Source: Lentisphaerota bacterium
GTDB taxonomy: Bacteria > Verrucomicrobiota > Lentisphaeria > Victivallales > Victivallaceae
Reading direction: 5' to 3'
Length of the DNA: 64,000 nt
Assembly (NCBI GenBank): GCA_015061615.1
Contig: SUWE01000005.1
Location: forward strand, 19,469-83,468
Below the pieces are notes generated by a model. The model searched no databases and was not told where the DNA came from. It worked only from the letters and a program-made list of their open reading frames with translations. Numbering within the stretch: position 1 is the first letter of the stretch; each line of letters starts with the position of its first letter. This document shows positions 9,211-18,547 of this stretch, piece after piece. Made by a program: the position numbers and the translations under genes.

Positions 9211-10176
9211 ATGAGTGTAACTATACATGATATAGCCCGGCATACCGGGTTCAATGCATCGACTGTTTCCAGGGCATTGCGGTACGACAGCCGCATATCC
9301 CGGAAAACGGTGGAAAAAATTTGGGAAACCGCAGAACGGTTGGGGTATGTCCGCAATTTTGCGGCAAGTAATCTTGCCGCCGGAAAAAGCCGGTGTGTCG
9401 CGTTGATTATGGATGCTGAATTCGGTTCAATGCAGACTCTCCCGGCGGCGGCGCTGAATCAGGTGCTTATCAATGCCGGTTATACTCTGATGATCCTGCT
9501 TCACAACAATGAGCGGCGTGCCACCGAAAATTGTATAGCCAAACTGGAAGAACGGATTTGTGATGCCGCGGTGATGATCCCGCCGCCGGAATCTGTTTTT
9601 GATGACAGAATGATCGAGCGGCTTCAACGTTTGCCAATCCCGCTGTGTTTTATTGACCGCTGGCTTGAAAGCGTCCGCGGCAGTGTGGTTACAACCGATG
9701 CCGAAAGTTCGATCAGACTGCTGGTCGAGAATGTGCTGAAAGAGAATATTGATGCTGCTTACATTGTTCCGGCAGCAGATAATCCGGTTGCCAGGGCACG
9801 TTTTCACTGGGAAACTGCATTGCTTGAAGAAGCCGGCATCCCGTGGATAAGTGAGGTCGGTGAATTGCAGGAGATGGTCATACAACGGAATGTGGAGACG
9901 TTGGCGGTTTTTGCGGATTCTCCGTGGTTTACCACTCATATCCGTGAATATATGAAAGAAAAAACTCCCCGGCGTTATATCGGGGGAATGTTCGACTATT
10001 GGGTAAATGTTCCACCTGATTTTTATGACCGTATTTATCTTTGTTTGCAGGATTTTCCGGCGATCGGCAGTTCTTGTGCGGAATTGATACTGGACATCCT
10101 CAATGGCAAGGGGCATGAAAAAAAGATGACACTGATCCAGCCGGAAGGAATTTCCGTAGTAAACTGTCTGCGTTGA
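9211..10176 (+). CDS. LacI-family transcriptional regulator
   Basis: N-terminal HTH VTIHDIARHTGFNASTVSRALRYDSRISRKTVEKIWETAERLGYVRN. Confidence 0.92.
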   Translation: MSVTIHDIARHTGFNASTVSRALRYDSRISRKTVEKIWETAERLGYVRNFAASNLAAGKSRCVALIMDAEFGSMQTLPAAALNQVLINAGYTLMILLHNNERRATENCIAKLEERICDAAVMIPPPESVFDDRMIERLQRLPIPLCFIDRWLESVRGSVVTTDAESSIRLLVENVLKENIDAAYIVPAADNPVARARFHWETALLEEAGIPWISEVGELQEMVIQRNVETLAVFADSPWFTTHIREYMKEKTPRRYIGGMFDYWVNVPPDFYDRIYLCLQDFPAIGSSCAELILDILNGKGHEKKMTLIQPEGISVVNCLR

Positions 10177-10184
10177 AAAATCCG

Positions 10185-11330
10185 TCAATCAAGTTTGACT
10201 GTTATTTTTGCGGTGTAATCGTTATCACCGGTTACGGGTTCCGGTATGAGAGTGAAAACACCATGCTTCCCGCAATCAACGGTGAATTTTTTGCTGATAT
10301 CACCCATTTGCGGAGCAAGATAAATGGCAAAACTTCTGACATTTTCCACTGAAACGGAAAAACGGTTGTTTCCGCAATTTTCAGCAATAATGCGGGAACC
10401 GGGCAGGTCAACGGTTTCCAATTCATAACTTTGCTGACAAAACTCATCGACTGTCCATGCTATATTGGGACCTGTCAGTTTGATTTTATCGAAGGATATA
10501 AGTTCATTACCCGCTTCAAGCAGTTCGAGATAGCGTGCGCGGGGAATCTCCTGTAATTCCGGGTCGGCTGAGCCGCGCGGAGTTATCAATGCTGTTTTCT
10601 TTGCATAAGGATTGCGGCGGCAATTTTCCGCCCATTTCAGAAAACGGCGGAAAGCAAGCTGTGCCGCTTCCCAACGCAGACTGTGGCCCGCATCATGCTC
10701 ATCGTAAATGTGTTCCACTTGATAACGATCCATCAGTTCACTTGCAGCTCTGCCGAAAGAGACTCCGCACCAGTCATGATGGCGTGGGGTGGAGTGAGAC
10801 TCTTTATAGCTTGCGGCACAATCGTATTTTCCATGCACGATATAGACATCGGTGCCGTAAAATGAACGGAAATCCGATATTTGCCATGCTCCGGAACTCA
10901 GCCACACCCCGGCGGCGGTATCGGCATAAATCTGTCCGAGATGATAGGCGCCGAAGCCGCCCATGGAGTGACCGCCGATGATGATACGGTCACGGTCGAT
11001 AAGTGCGCGGCTGCAAGCATCGTCAATGATATCTTTTATCGCTTTGACGGCAGCTTTGCGATTCCAGCGTTTTCCATCGATTTCCGGTGGAGCGCTTGCC
11101 GCAACAGTGATAAAAGGGATGTGGTCAATGTGCGGGCGCAGAGTACCGCCATCAGGTTTGAGATACATCAAAGGTGCGGTATCCGGGGAACTTCCGTCAC
11201 CGCCATGCATGAAAATAAAAAGCGGGGCAGGGCGGTTGAGGTCGATTTCTTCCGGAACAAAGTAGTATATTTTCCCTTCGTTTCTTCCCGGAGCCGGAGA
11301 AAAACAGGACAATCCTTTGGATAAACTCAT
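10185..11330 (-). CDS. Alpha/beta-hydrolase-fold esterase
   Basis: APLFIFMHGGDG and IIIGGHSMGGFGAYHLG (GxSxG nucleophile elbow). Confidence 0.8.
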   Translation of the reverse strand: MSLSKGLSCFSPAPGRNEGKIYYFVPEEIDLNRPAPLFIFMHGGDGSSPDTAPLMYLKPDGGTLRPHIDHIPFITVAASAPPEIDGKRWNRKAAVKAIKDIIDDACSRALIDRDRIIIGGHSMGGFGAYHLGQIYADTAAGVWLSSGAWQISDFRSFYGTDVYIVHGKYDCAASYKESHSTPRHHDWCGVSFGRAASELMDRYQVEHIYDEHDAGHSLRWEAAQLAFRRFLKWAENCRRNPYAKKTALITPRGSADPELQEIPRARYLELLEAGNELISFDKIKLTGPNIAWTVDEFCQQSYELETVDLPGSRIIAENCGNNRFSVSVENVRSFAIYLAPQMGDISKKFTVDCGKHGVFTLIPEPVTGDNDYTAKITVKLD

Positions 11331-11342
11331 AATGACCTCCGT

Positions 11343-12452
11343 TTAACGCAGTTTCAGTGTGGCAAGAGCCATAAGGGCAAAGATTCCTGAAAGAATCCAG
11401 AAACGCACAACGATTTGAGTTTCGGTCCACTCTTTCCGTTCAAAGTGATGATGTATCGGGGTGCAGAGGAAAATCCTTTTTCCGGTAAGTTTGAATGAAA
11501 GCACCTGAAGCATTACGGAGATGATCTCCATAACAAAAACTCCGCCGATGAGAGCCAGCAGAAGCTCCTGACGGGAAAGAACTGCGAGCATACCGATGGC
11601 GCCGCCGAGAGCGAGACTGCCGGTGTCGCCCATGAACATTGATGCCGGATGGCAGTTGTGCCAGAGAAAACCGACACATCCTCCGCCGAGAGCTGCGGCA
11701 AAAACCACCGCTTCTTCAATACCTTTGATATAGGGCAGATCAAGGTAGGCGGCAAAAATCTGGTGTCCCATCAAATAGGTGAAAACTGCGTAGGAAAGTG
11801 AACAGAAAATGGTACATCCGGAAGCAAGTCCGTCTTTCCCGTCAGTGAGATTCACTGCATTGGCGGCACCGACTATGATGATCGCCACAGAAAAGATCGG
11901 AAGAATCCACCACCAGGAACCGAAATCAAACGGCTCTTTGATGAATGGAACAACAAAACTGCGCATGATCGGATTGAGATCGGGTGAGCGCCAGAAAAGC
12001 CAGACCACAACGCCGCCAGCGATAAACTGTCCGAGGAGCTTGAGTTTGCCGGGCAGACCGTCGCGCTGCTGGCGGAAAACTTTGAGAAAATCGTCGATGA
12101 AACCGATGAGGGCAAAAGCGAGAGTTCCGCCCATGAGGATCCAGGAAATTCCGTTTGAAGCCTCCCACCGGCTCCAGAACAAAGTAGCAATCAACACGGC
12201 GCCGATAAGCAGGATGCCGCCCATGCAGGGGGTGCTTGCCTTCTTTTTATCCAGCAGTTCGGGAGGGAGAACATCTTTGTAACGGTCAGCTGCGCGGATA
12301 TTGAAATTCCTGAGCATTGCTGCGAATCTTTTGCCGAAGATAGCGACGATGAGAAAAGCCATTGCGGCGGCGCCGCCGGCACGGAAAGTGATATATTCAA
12401 AAAGGCGCAGTGGGCCGAAAGAGGAGCTGAATTCAGAAAGATAATATAACAT
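11343..12452 (-). CDS. mraY: Phospho-N-acetylmuramoyl-pentapeptide-transferase
   Basis: KKASTPCMGGILLIGAV, NAVNLTDGKDGLASG, MFMGDTGSLALGGAIG, IHHHFERKEWTETQIVVRFW. Confidence 0.96.
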   Translation of the reverse strand: MLYYLSEFSSSFGPLRLFEYITFRAGGAAAMAFLIVAIFGKRFAAMLRNFNIRAADRYKDVLPPELLDKKKASTPCMGGILLIGAVLIATLFWSRWEASNGISWILMGGTLAFALIGFIDDFLKVFRQQRDGLPGKLKLLGQFIAGGVVVWLFWRSPDLNPIMRSFVVPFIKEPFDFGSWWWILPIFSVAIIIVGAANAVNLTDGKDGLASGCTIFCSLSYAVFTYLMGHQIFAAYLDLPYIKGIEEAVVFAAALGGGCVGFLWHNCHPASMFMGDTGSLALGGAIGMLAVLSRQELLLALIGGVFVMEIISVMLQVLSFKLTGKRIFLCTPIHHHFERKEWTETQIVVRFWILSGIFALMALATLKLR

Positions 12453-12569
12453 TTTTCACCCGTGTTGAAGTTAGTTTACAAGTCAATGGTGTAATATAAT
12501 ACAACAGTGAAAAATCGCAAGTGCTTTTTTGAAAAAAGTTGATAAATTTGACAACAGTTCTCAGGAGTA

Positions 12570-12605
12570 AACAAAACGGCTGCCGCAAGGTGTGTGCGGC
12601 AGCCG
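12570..12605 (-). terminator. Terminator downstream of the repeat-protein gene
   Basis: CGGCTGCCGC (12577-12586)/GCGGCAGCCG (12596-12605) with A-rich flank (T-rich on the minus strand). Confidence 0.75.
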
Positions 12606-12639
12606 GAAAAAGGTGCTGAAATCTCAGGAGATGAGGGCA

Positions 12640-13500
12640 AAGGAGGTGTCCCACTCAGTTCCGACACTCTTGAAGTATTGCCATGTGGTATCGTCGGCGC
12701 CGTTGACGTAGAGAACGCCGATATCTGCTCCGGCACGGACGCGGAGGTCGTCGATCCCGTCGCCGTTGAAGTCGGCGATCTGTTCGATGGAGTTTTTATT
12801 TTTGCAAATTCCCATAAATCCATCGACCGAACCATCTTCAACCAGCCACGCGCCAACCCAGCCATCAGCTTTCTGCAACAGAACATCATCCACACCGTCG
12901 CCATTGAAGTCACCCGTTCCGACAATGGTCATATCGTTGGAAAGAGTGTCCAAATTCGCCCATTTGACGGTTCCGTTTTCCTGAGTGAGGAATGTTCCGG
13001 CAAATCCGGCATCGTGACGGAGGACGGTATCATCCAAGCCGTCGCCGTTGAGGTCGCCTATCGCCGCAACGGTCCACTCCTTACCCAATCCTTTGAGATA
13101 AGTGAACCCGGTTCCGTCGGTGTTGTAGTATCCGAGGTCACCGTTGGTGGAGCGCAGGAGGATATCCGTCGCGCCGTCACCGTTGAAATCACCGAGTCCG
13201 AGGACGTTGGTGGTGGAGTTCACACTCATGATTGACTTATACCCGGTAACTTTTCCGTCAACGACATTCCATGCTCCGACGGATTTGCTGTCGGCAAAGA
13301 AGATATCCTGACCGTCATTTTCACTTCCGTAAAGAGTTCCGGTACCGAGAATTTCCGTTCCCGCGTTGACATTTGAAAGACTTCCCCACTTGATAACCGA
13401 AGAAGTTCCGGTGGTAAGCCATGCTCCGGAATACCCCTGTTTCGTGTGGACAAGGATAACATCGGCAAGTCCGTTTCCGTCAAGGTCGCCGTCAATGACA
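12640..13500 (-). repeat. FG-GAP/VCBS-like calcium-binding-type repeats
   Basis: Recurrent DLDGNGLADVILVH, DFNGDGATDILLRS, DLNGDGLDDTVLRH, DFNGDGVDDVLLQK, DFNGDGIDDLRVR. Confidence 0.75.
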
Positions 13501-13699
13501 TCCGGAACCGCAATAATGTTATTTACCTCGTAAACGGCGGTCTGAGAAACGTTTCCGGCGGCATCAATACCCCTGAAATATACCGTTCCGTTGCTTTCCA
13601 TAACCACGCAATCGGTATAGGTTTGCCAAGTTTTGTTATCCAGTGAAAATTCCGTGATCACAGAATCGTTGCTGAATATGGCGGAAACGGTCACTGCTC

Positions 13700-15130
13700 C
13701 GGTGGTTTCGCCGGTAATATCCGCCTTGACTGCTGGTTTATCCGGCGCAACTTTGTCGATCATATCGACCGTGACTGATTTTTCGGTGACATTTCCAGCC
13801 GCATCGGTGACACGGAACTGGTAAGTTCCGTTTTCGGCAACAGTCAAACTGTTTCCGGAATTCCACTTGCCGTTGGCAAAGTATTCTACCGTACCGTCAC
13901 TGGCGGTTGCGGTAAGTACAACGTCTTTGTTTGTTGGCTCAGTCACGTTCCCGGAAATCTCAAGAGTGGGCGCGACCTTGTCGATCATATCGACCGTGAC
14001 TGATTTTTCAGTGACGTTGCCCGCCGCATCGGTAACGCGGAACTGGTAAATGCCGTTTTCTGTGGCAGTGATAGAATTTCCTTCAATCCATTCCGCGCCA
14101 TCCCAATATTCTACAATACCGTCACTGGCGGTTGCGTTAAGGATAACATCCTGATTTGTCGGAGTTTCTACATTACCGGAAATCTCAAGAGTCGGTGCAA
14201 CTTTGTCGATCATATCCACCACAACCGACTTTTCAGTAACGTTGCCCGCCGCATCGGTGACACGGAACTGGTAAGTTCCATTTTCGGCAACAGTCAAACT
14301 GTTGCCGGAATTCCACTTGCCGTTTGCAAAGTATTCCACGGTACCGTCACTGGCGGTTGCGTTCAAGACCACATCCTGATTTGTGGGTTTGGTCACGTTT
14401 CCGGAAATTTCAAGCGTCGGCGCGACCTTGTCGATCATATCCACGACAACAGTCTGACTGGTGACATTACCTGCGGCATCAGTTGCCCGGAACTCATAAG
14501 TTCCGTTGACAGAGATGGTAAGAGTGTCGCCTTCGACCCACTTGCCGCTGAGGAAATATTCGATCGTTCCGTCGCTGGCACTGGCAGTCAGAACCACATC
14601 CTGATTTGTCGGAGAAGTCGGATTGCCGCTGACTGTCAAAGTCGGAGCGACTTTGTCAATATTGGTAACCTCGTAACTGGTAATCTCTGAATAGTTACCT
14701 GCTTCATCTTGACCACGGAAATAAACAGTGCCATTGGCAGTCATAACTATACCTGAAGTATAGGTATTCCAACTCTTGTTATCAAAGCTGTATTCTTGTA
14801 CAATGGAATCACTGCTGAAGGCAGCACTAACTGTTACATTACCATTGGTGACAGTTGCGATATCGGCATTTGCAGTTGGTTTTACAGGAACAACTTTGTC
14901 AATTTTATCCACAACGACTGATTTTTCGGTAATGTTGCCCGCCTCATCGGTGGCTTTGATATTTACAGTGCCGTTGGCTGTTACGGTGATGCAGTCGGAA
15001 TAGGTCTGCCATTCACCGTTGTTGATGTTGTACAAAATGGTACAATTTTCATTAGCGGAGATTTTGAGAACCACATCCTGATTGGTCGGAGTTGTTGCGT
15101 TTCCGGTAATGGTGAGTTCCGGAGGGATAA
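13700..15130 (-). repeat. Tandem Ig-like repeats, highly similar at DNA level
   Basis: Recurrent IDKVAPTLEISGNV..PTNQDVVLNATASDGTVEYF..GKWNSGNSLTVAENGTYQFRVTDAAGNVTEKSVVVDM. Confidence 0.85.
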
Positions 15131-16347
15131 TATCCGGAGCTTTGATGGTCAAAGTGAGATTTCCATCGACCTGATCAAGAGAGTAAATTTTGTCGTTATA
15201 GACAAAATCATTGCCATTGACAGTGATCGAACCGTAATTGACTGTACCGTTTCCGATAGTGAGTGTGTCGGTAACGTTGCTTGCACCTTGCGCAAGTTTA
15301 TAAGTTCCGTCTGCTTGATCTGTGGAAACTGTGATAGTATAACTTGGCGTACCCTGAATCAACGACAGATCGTTGATCAAGTAGCCATCTTCTGTGTTCC
15401 GGTTAGCCACGGTAAAATCAATTATTGCTCCGGAATACGCTGAAACAGTTGCTCCGCTTTCAATTTGCAAACTGCCGCGATGTATACTGCCGCTGGAGAT
15501 GCGCATGTAGCCTCCGGAATTAACGGTGGTGCTGTTTGCCGTGCCGCCGGAGTAGAAGTACATGTAGCCACTTGAATTAACGGTGGTGCTGTTTGCCGTA
15601 CCGCCGGAGATGTACATGGAGCCCCTAACGGTGGTGCTGTTTGCCACTCCGCCGGAGGAGATGTACATGAATCCGTATTCATTAACAGTTGTGCTGTTTG
15701 CAACACCGCCTGAAGAGATGTACATGCGACCGAATGAATTAACGGTCGTGCTGTTCGCCACTCCGCCATCCATAACGTGCATTGTACCAGAAACAACTTT
15801 TCCGCTCATTGATTGAGTATGAGAAAGCAGTTGATTATTTGCACCAAAATAAACACCGGAATATGTACTGGCATAGGTTACATAAGCTCCGTCAGCGGCA
15901 GATACCAATCCAACGCATGGAGTCCAAATAACATTTGTCGCTGTACCGCCGGAGGAGATGTACATCTGGCCCCCGTCAACAGTGGTGCTGTTAGCTACCC
16001 CGCCGGGGGAGATGTACATGTTGCCCCTGTAATTAACGGTGGTGCTGTTTGCTACCCCGCCAGAGGAGATGTACATGAGGCCATAGGAATTAACGGTGGT
16101 GCTGTTTGCTGTGCCGCCAGAGGAGATGAGCATGTTGCCCTCGAAATTAACAGTGGTGTTGTTCGCCACCCCTCCGGAGTAGATGTACAACCTGTTGACA
16201 TAGGCTTTAACGGTGGTGTTATTTGCCACTCCGCCGGACATGACGTACATTGAACCTGAAACAACTTTTCCGCTCATTGATTGAGTATGAGAAAGCAGTC
16301 GATTATTTGAACCGAAGTAAACACCGGAATATGTACTGGCATAGGTT

Positions 16348-17410
16348 GATACATTAAAGACTGAAGTGCAACACTCACTTGAAAAAAGTGGTCAAGGATG
16401 ATATTTTTCCTTGAATCACAACAAACAAGGAGTGCACAATGCGAAGCTATCATCACTTGACTATAGAGGAAAGATACTACATTATTCGTGAAATGCAAGT
16501 CCATTCATTGCGTTTTATCGCAAAAAGATTAAAAATTTCGCCATCAACTATCAGTAGAGAGTTAAAACGCAATAAGGATCCAGATGGAATCTATCGTCAT
16601 GATCATGCCGACGGCAGAGCAAAAAAACGACGTGCCAATTGCAGAAAGAATCATCTTATACATGGAGAAATGGAACAGGAAATAATAGCTTGTTTGAAAA
16701 AAGACTGGAGTCCGGAACAAATAACCGGTAGATTTCGTCTGGAACAAAAAACTATTGTCAGCCATCAAACAATTTACAATTGGTTATGGCGCGATAAACG
16801 CAATGGCGGAGAAAATTACAAATTTTTACGCAGAAAGCATCGTTACCAACACAATCGCAAGACAGCTGCCAATCACCTACCTGATCGACGAATGATAGAT
16901 GAGCGTCCAGCAGAAGCCAATTCCAGGGAGCGCATAGGAGATTGGGAAATAGATACAATTATTTCTCAAAAGGGAGATACAACTGTTCTTATTACAATGG
17001 TGGATAGGAAAAGCCGGTATCTTATTGCCAGATTAGCTCCGACAAAAAAAGCAGATGTGTTTCAACAAGAGGTATGCCGATTAATTCGTAGTGAGGGGAA
17101 AAAAGTGTTGACAGTAACCAGTGACAATGGAACAGAGTTTGCACAACACAAAAAGATAGCTCAAAAGCTGAAGATTGATTTTTTCTTTGCCCGTGCTCAT
17201 CATCCATGGGAACGGGGAACCAACGAAAACACCAACGGACTCTTGAGACAATATATTCCAACTGGAACAAAATTAAAATTCGCCAAGAAAGCAATCAAAG
17301 AAGGAGTACGACGAATAAACAGTCGACCAAGAAAAGTATTAGGTTTTTTAACTGCTGAAGAGGTTTTCTTTCAAAATATTTAGGTGTTGCACTTGAAATT
17401 TTAATCTTTC
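16348..17410 (+). mobile_element. IS30-family insertion sequence, 1063 bp, TSD GTT
   Basis: Left end GATACATTAAAGACTGAAGTGCAACAC and reverse complement of the right end GAAAGATTAAAATTTCAAGTGCAACAC form imperfect IRs. GTT at 16345-16347 and 17411-17413. The uninterrupted copy CATAGGTTACATAAG (near 17810-17825) defines the empty site. Confidence 0.9.
16439..17383 (+). CDS. IS30-family transposase
   Basis: MRSYHHLTIEERYYIIREMQVHSLRFIAKRLKISPSTISRELKRN (HTH); DWEIDTII, TSDNGTEFAQH and HHPWERGTNENTNGLLRQYIPTGTK (DDE domain). Confidence 0.96.
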   Translation: MRSYHHLTIEERYYIIREMQVHSLRFIAKRLKISPSTISRELKRNKDPDGIYRHDHADGRAKKRRANCRKNHLIHGEMEQEIIACLKKDWSPEQITGRFRLEQKTIVSHQTIYNWLWRDKRNGGENYKFLRRKHRYQHNRKTAANHLPDRRMIDERPAEANSRERIGDWEIDTIISQKGDTTVLITMVDRKSRYLIARLAPTKKADVFQQEVCRLIRSEGKKVLTVTSDNGTEFAQHKKIAQKLKIDFFFARAHHPWERGTNENTNGLLRQYIPTGTKLKFAKKAIKEGVRRINSRPRKVLGFLTAEEVFFQNI

Positions 17411-18492
17411 GTTACATAAGCTCCATCAGCGGCATATACACTACCAATACATGGTGTCCAAGAAACGTTTGTTGCCGTGCCGCCGGAGGAGATGCGCATG
17501 TAGCCCCCGGAATTAACAGTTGTGCTGTTTGCCGTGCCGCCGGAGGAGATGCGCATGTAGCCCCCGTCATTAACAGTGGTGCTGTTTGCCGTGCCACCGA
17601 AGTAGATGAACATGGAGCCGCCGTTAATGGTGGTGCTGTTTGCCGTGCCGCCAGAGATGTTCATGTTGCCATAGGAAGTAACGGTGGTGTTATTTGCCAC
17701 TCCGCCGGAGAAGACGTACATTGAACCTGAAACAACTTTTCCGCTCATTGATTGAGTATGAGATAGCAGTTGATTGTTTGAACCGAAGTAAACACCGGAA
17801 TATGTACTGGCATAGGTTACATAAGCTCCGTCAGCGGCATCTACCCTTCCCACGAATGGAGTCCAAATAACATTTGTTGCTGTCCCGCCGGAGGCGATGC
17901 TCATGTAGCCCCCGTCATTAACAGTGGTGCTGTTAGCTACCCCGCCGGAGTGGATGTACATTTTGCCGTCACTAACAGTGGTGCTGTTAGCTACCCCGCC
18001 GGGGGAGATGTACATGTAGCCCCCGGAATTAACAGTTGTGCTGTTAGCCACTCCGCCGGATTCGATGCGCATGTAGCCACCGGAATTAACGGTGGTGCTG
18101 TTTGCTGTACCGCCGGAGAAGATGTACATGAAGCCATAGGAATTAACTGTGGTGTTGCTTGCCACCCCACCGGAGGAGATGAACATTGAAGTGCCGCTGG
18201 ATAGAGTCAAGCCGCTGCTGATAATGCCGCTGTATATGTCGTATCTTGCCATAGAACAACCTTTCTGATAAATTTGATACAAAAAATTATAATACGATTC
18301 TAATTTATCATAAGTTTTATACTTTTCAAACGCTTATGATTGAAAAATGTGATTTTTTTGTTTTGATGCCTTTTATCAGCTTGCAGTCGTTGAGTTTGTG
18401 GCGCTTTTAACGGACAGTTGCGGACAATTACGGATGAAGTCGGTGCGCCGCACATTTCGCGGTCTGCGTGTTTTACCAGAGAGTCTGCAAAT

Positions 18493-18532
18493 AAAAAACT
18501 GCCGCAGCTTTTTGAATGTAAAGTGCGGCAGT
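18493..18532 (-). terminator. Terminator of the PilT-PilT gene
   Basis: Minus strand ACTGCCGCAC-loop-GCTGCGGCAGT followed by TTTTTTA. Confidence 0.85.
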
Positions 18533-18547
18533 AGTGTTTTGCGGATT

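Larger units (their letters stand above)
15460..18200 (-). repeat. Strand-loop-strand (AIDA-like) repeats in higher-order cassettes, split by the IS
   Basis: ~20-aa unit (S)GG.ANSTTVNSGGYMYIS repeated many times. Cassette linker TNVIWTPCVG.V.AADGAYVTYASTYSGVYFG.NNQLLSHTQSMSGKVVSG occurs three times (one copy interrupted). Confidence 0.85.
12624..18252 (-). pseudogene. Giant repetitive surface protein (strand-loop-strand repeats, Ig-like repeats, FG-GAP/VCBS-like repeats) interrupted by an IS30-type element
   Basis: N-terminal fragment MARYDIYSGIISSGLTLSSG...DGAYVT (from 18252) and C-terminal fragment YASTYSGVYFGSNNRLLSHTQSMSGKVV...TSFALIS flank the IS. Removing 1066 bp (IS plus one TSD) restores one frame of ~1520 aa. 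Repeats SGGVANSTTVNSGGYMYIS, DKVAPTLEISGN..PTNQDVVLNATASDGTVEYF and DFNGDGVDDVLLQ. Confidence 0.85.

Noticed and set aside
11343-12452. mraY outside a dcw cluster as a possible anomaly
   Set aside because: Motifs are canonical, and dispersal of dcw genes is common in PVC-type genomes. Not notable by itself.
12624-16277. ORF annotated as an independent 1217-aa gene starting MSGKVVSGSMYV
   Set aside because: The start Met is internal to a repeat (SHTQSMSGKVVSG). Upstream sequence is the same protein in frame up to the IS junction, so it is the 3' part of an interrupted gene.
15460-18200. Regular short repeats that could look like a CRISPR array
   Set aside because: Repeats are coding, imperfect and in frame with a strand-loop-strand repeat protein on the minus strand. 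No spacer uniqueness, no cas genes.
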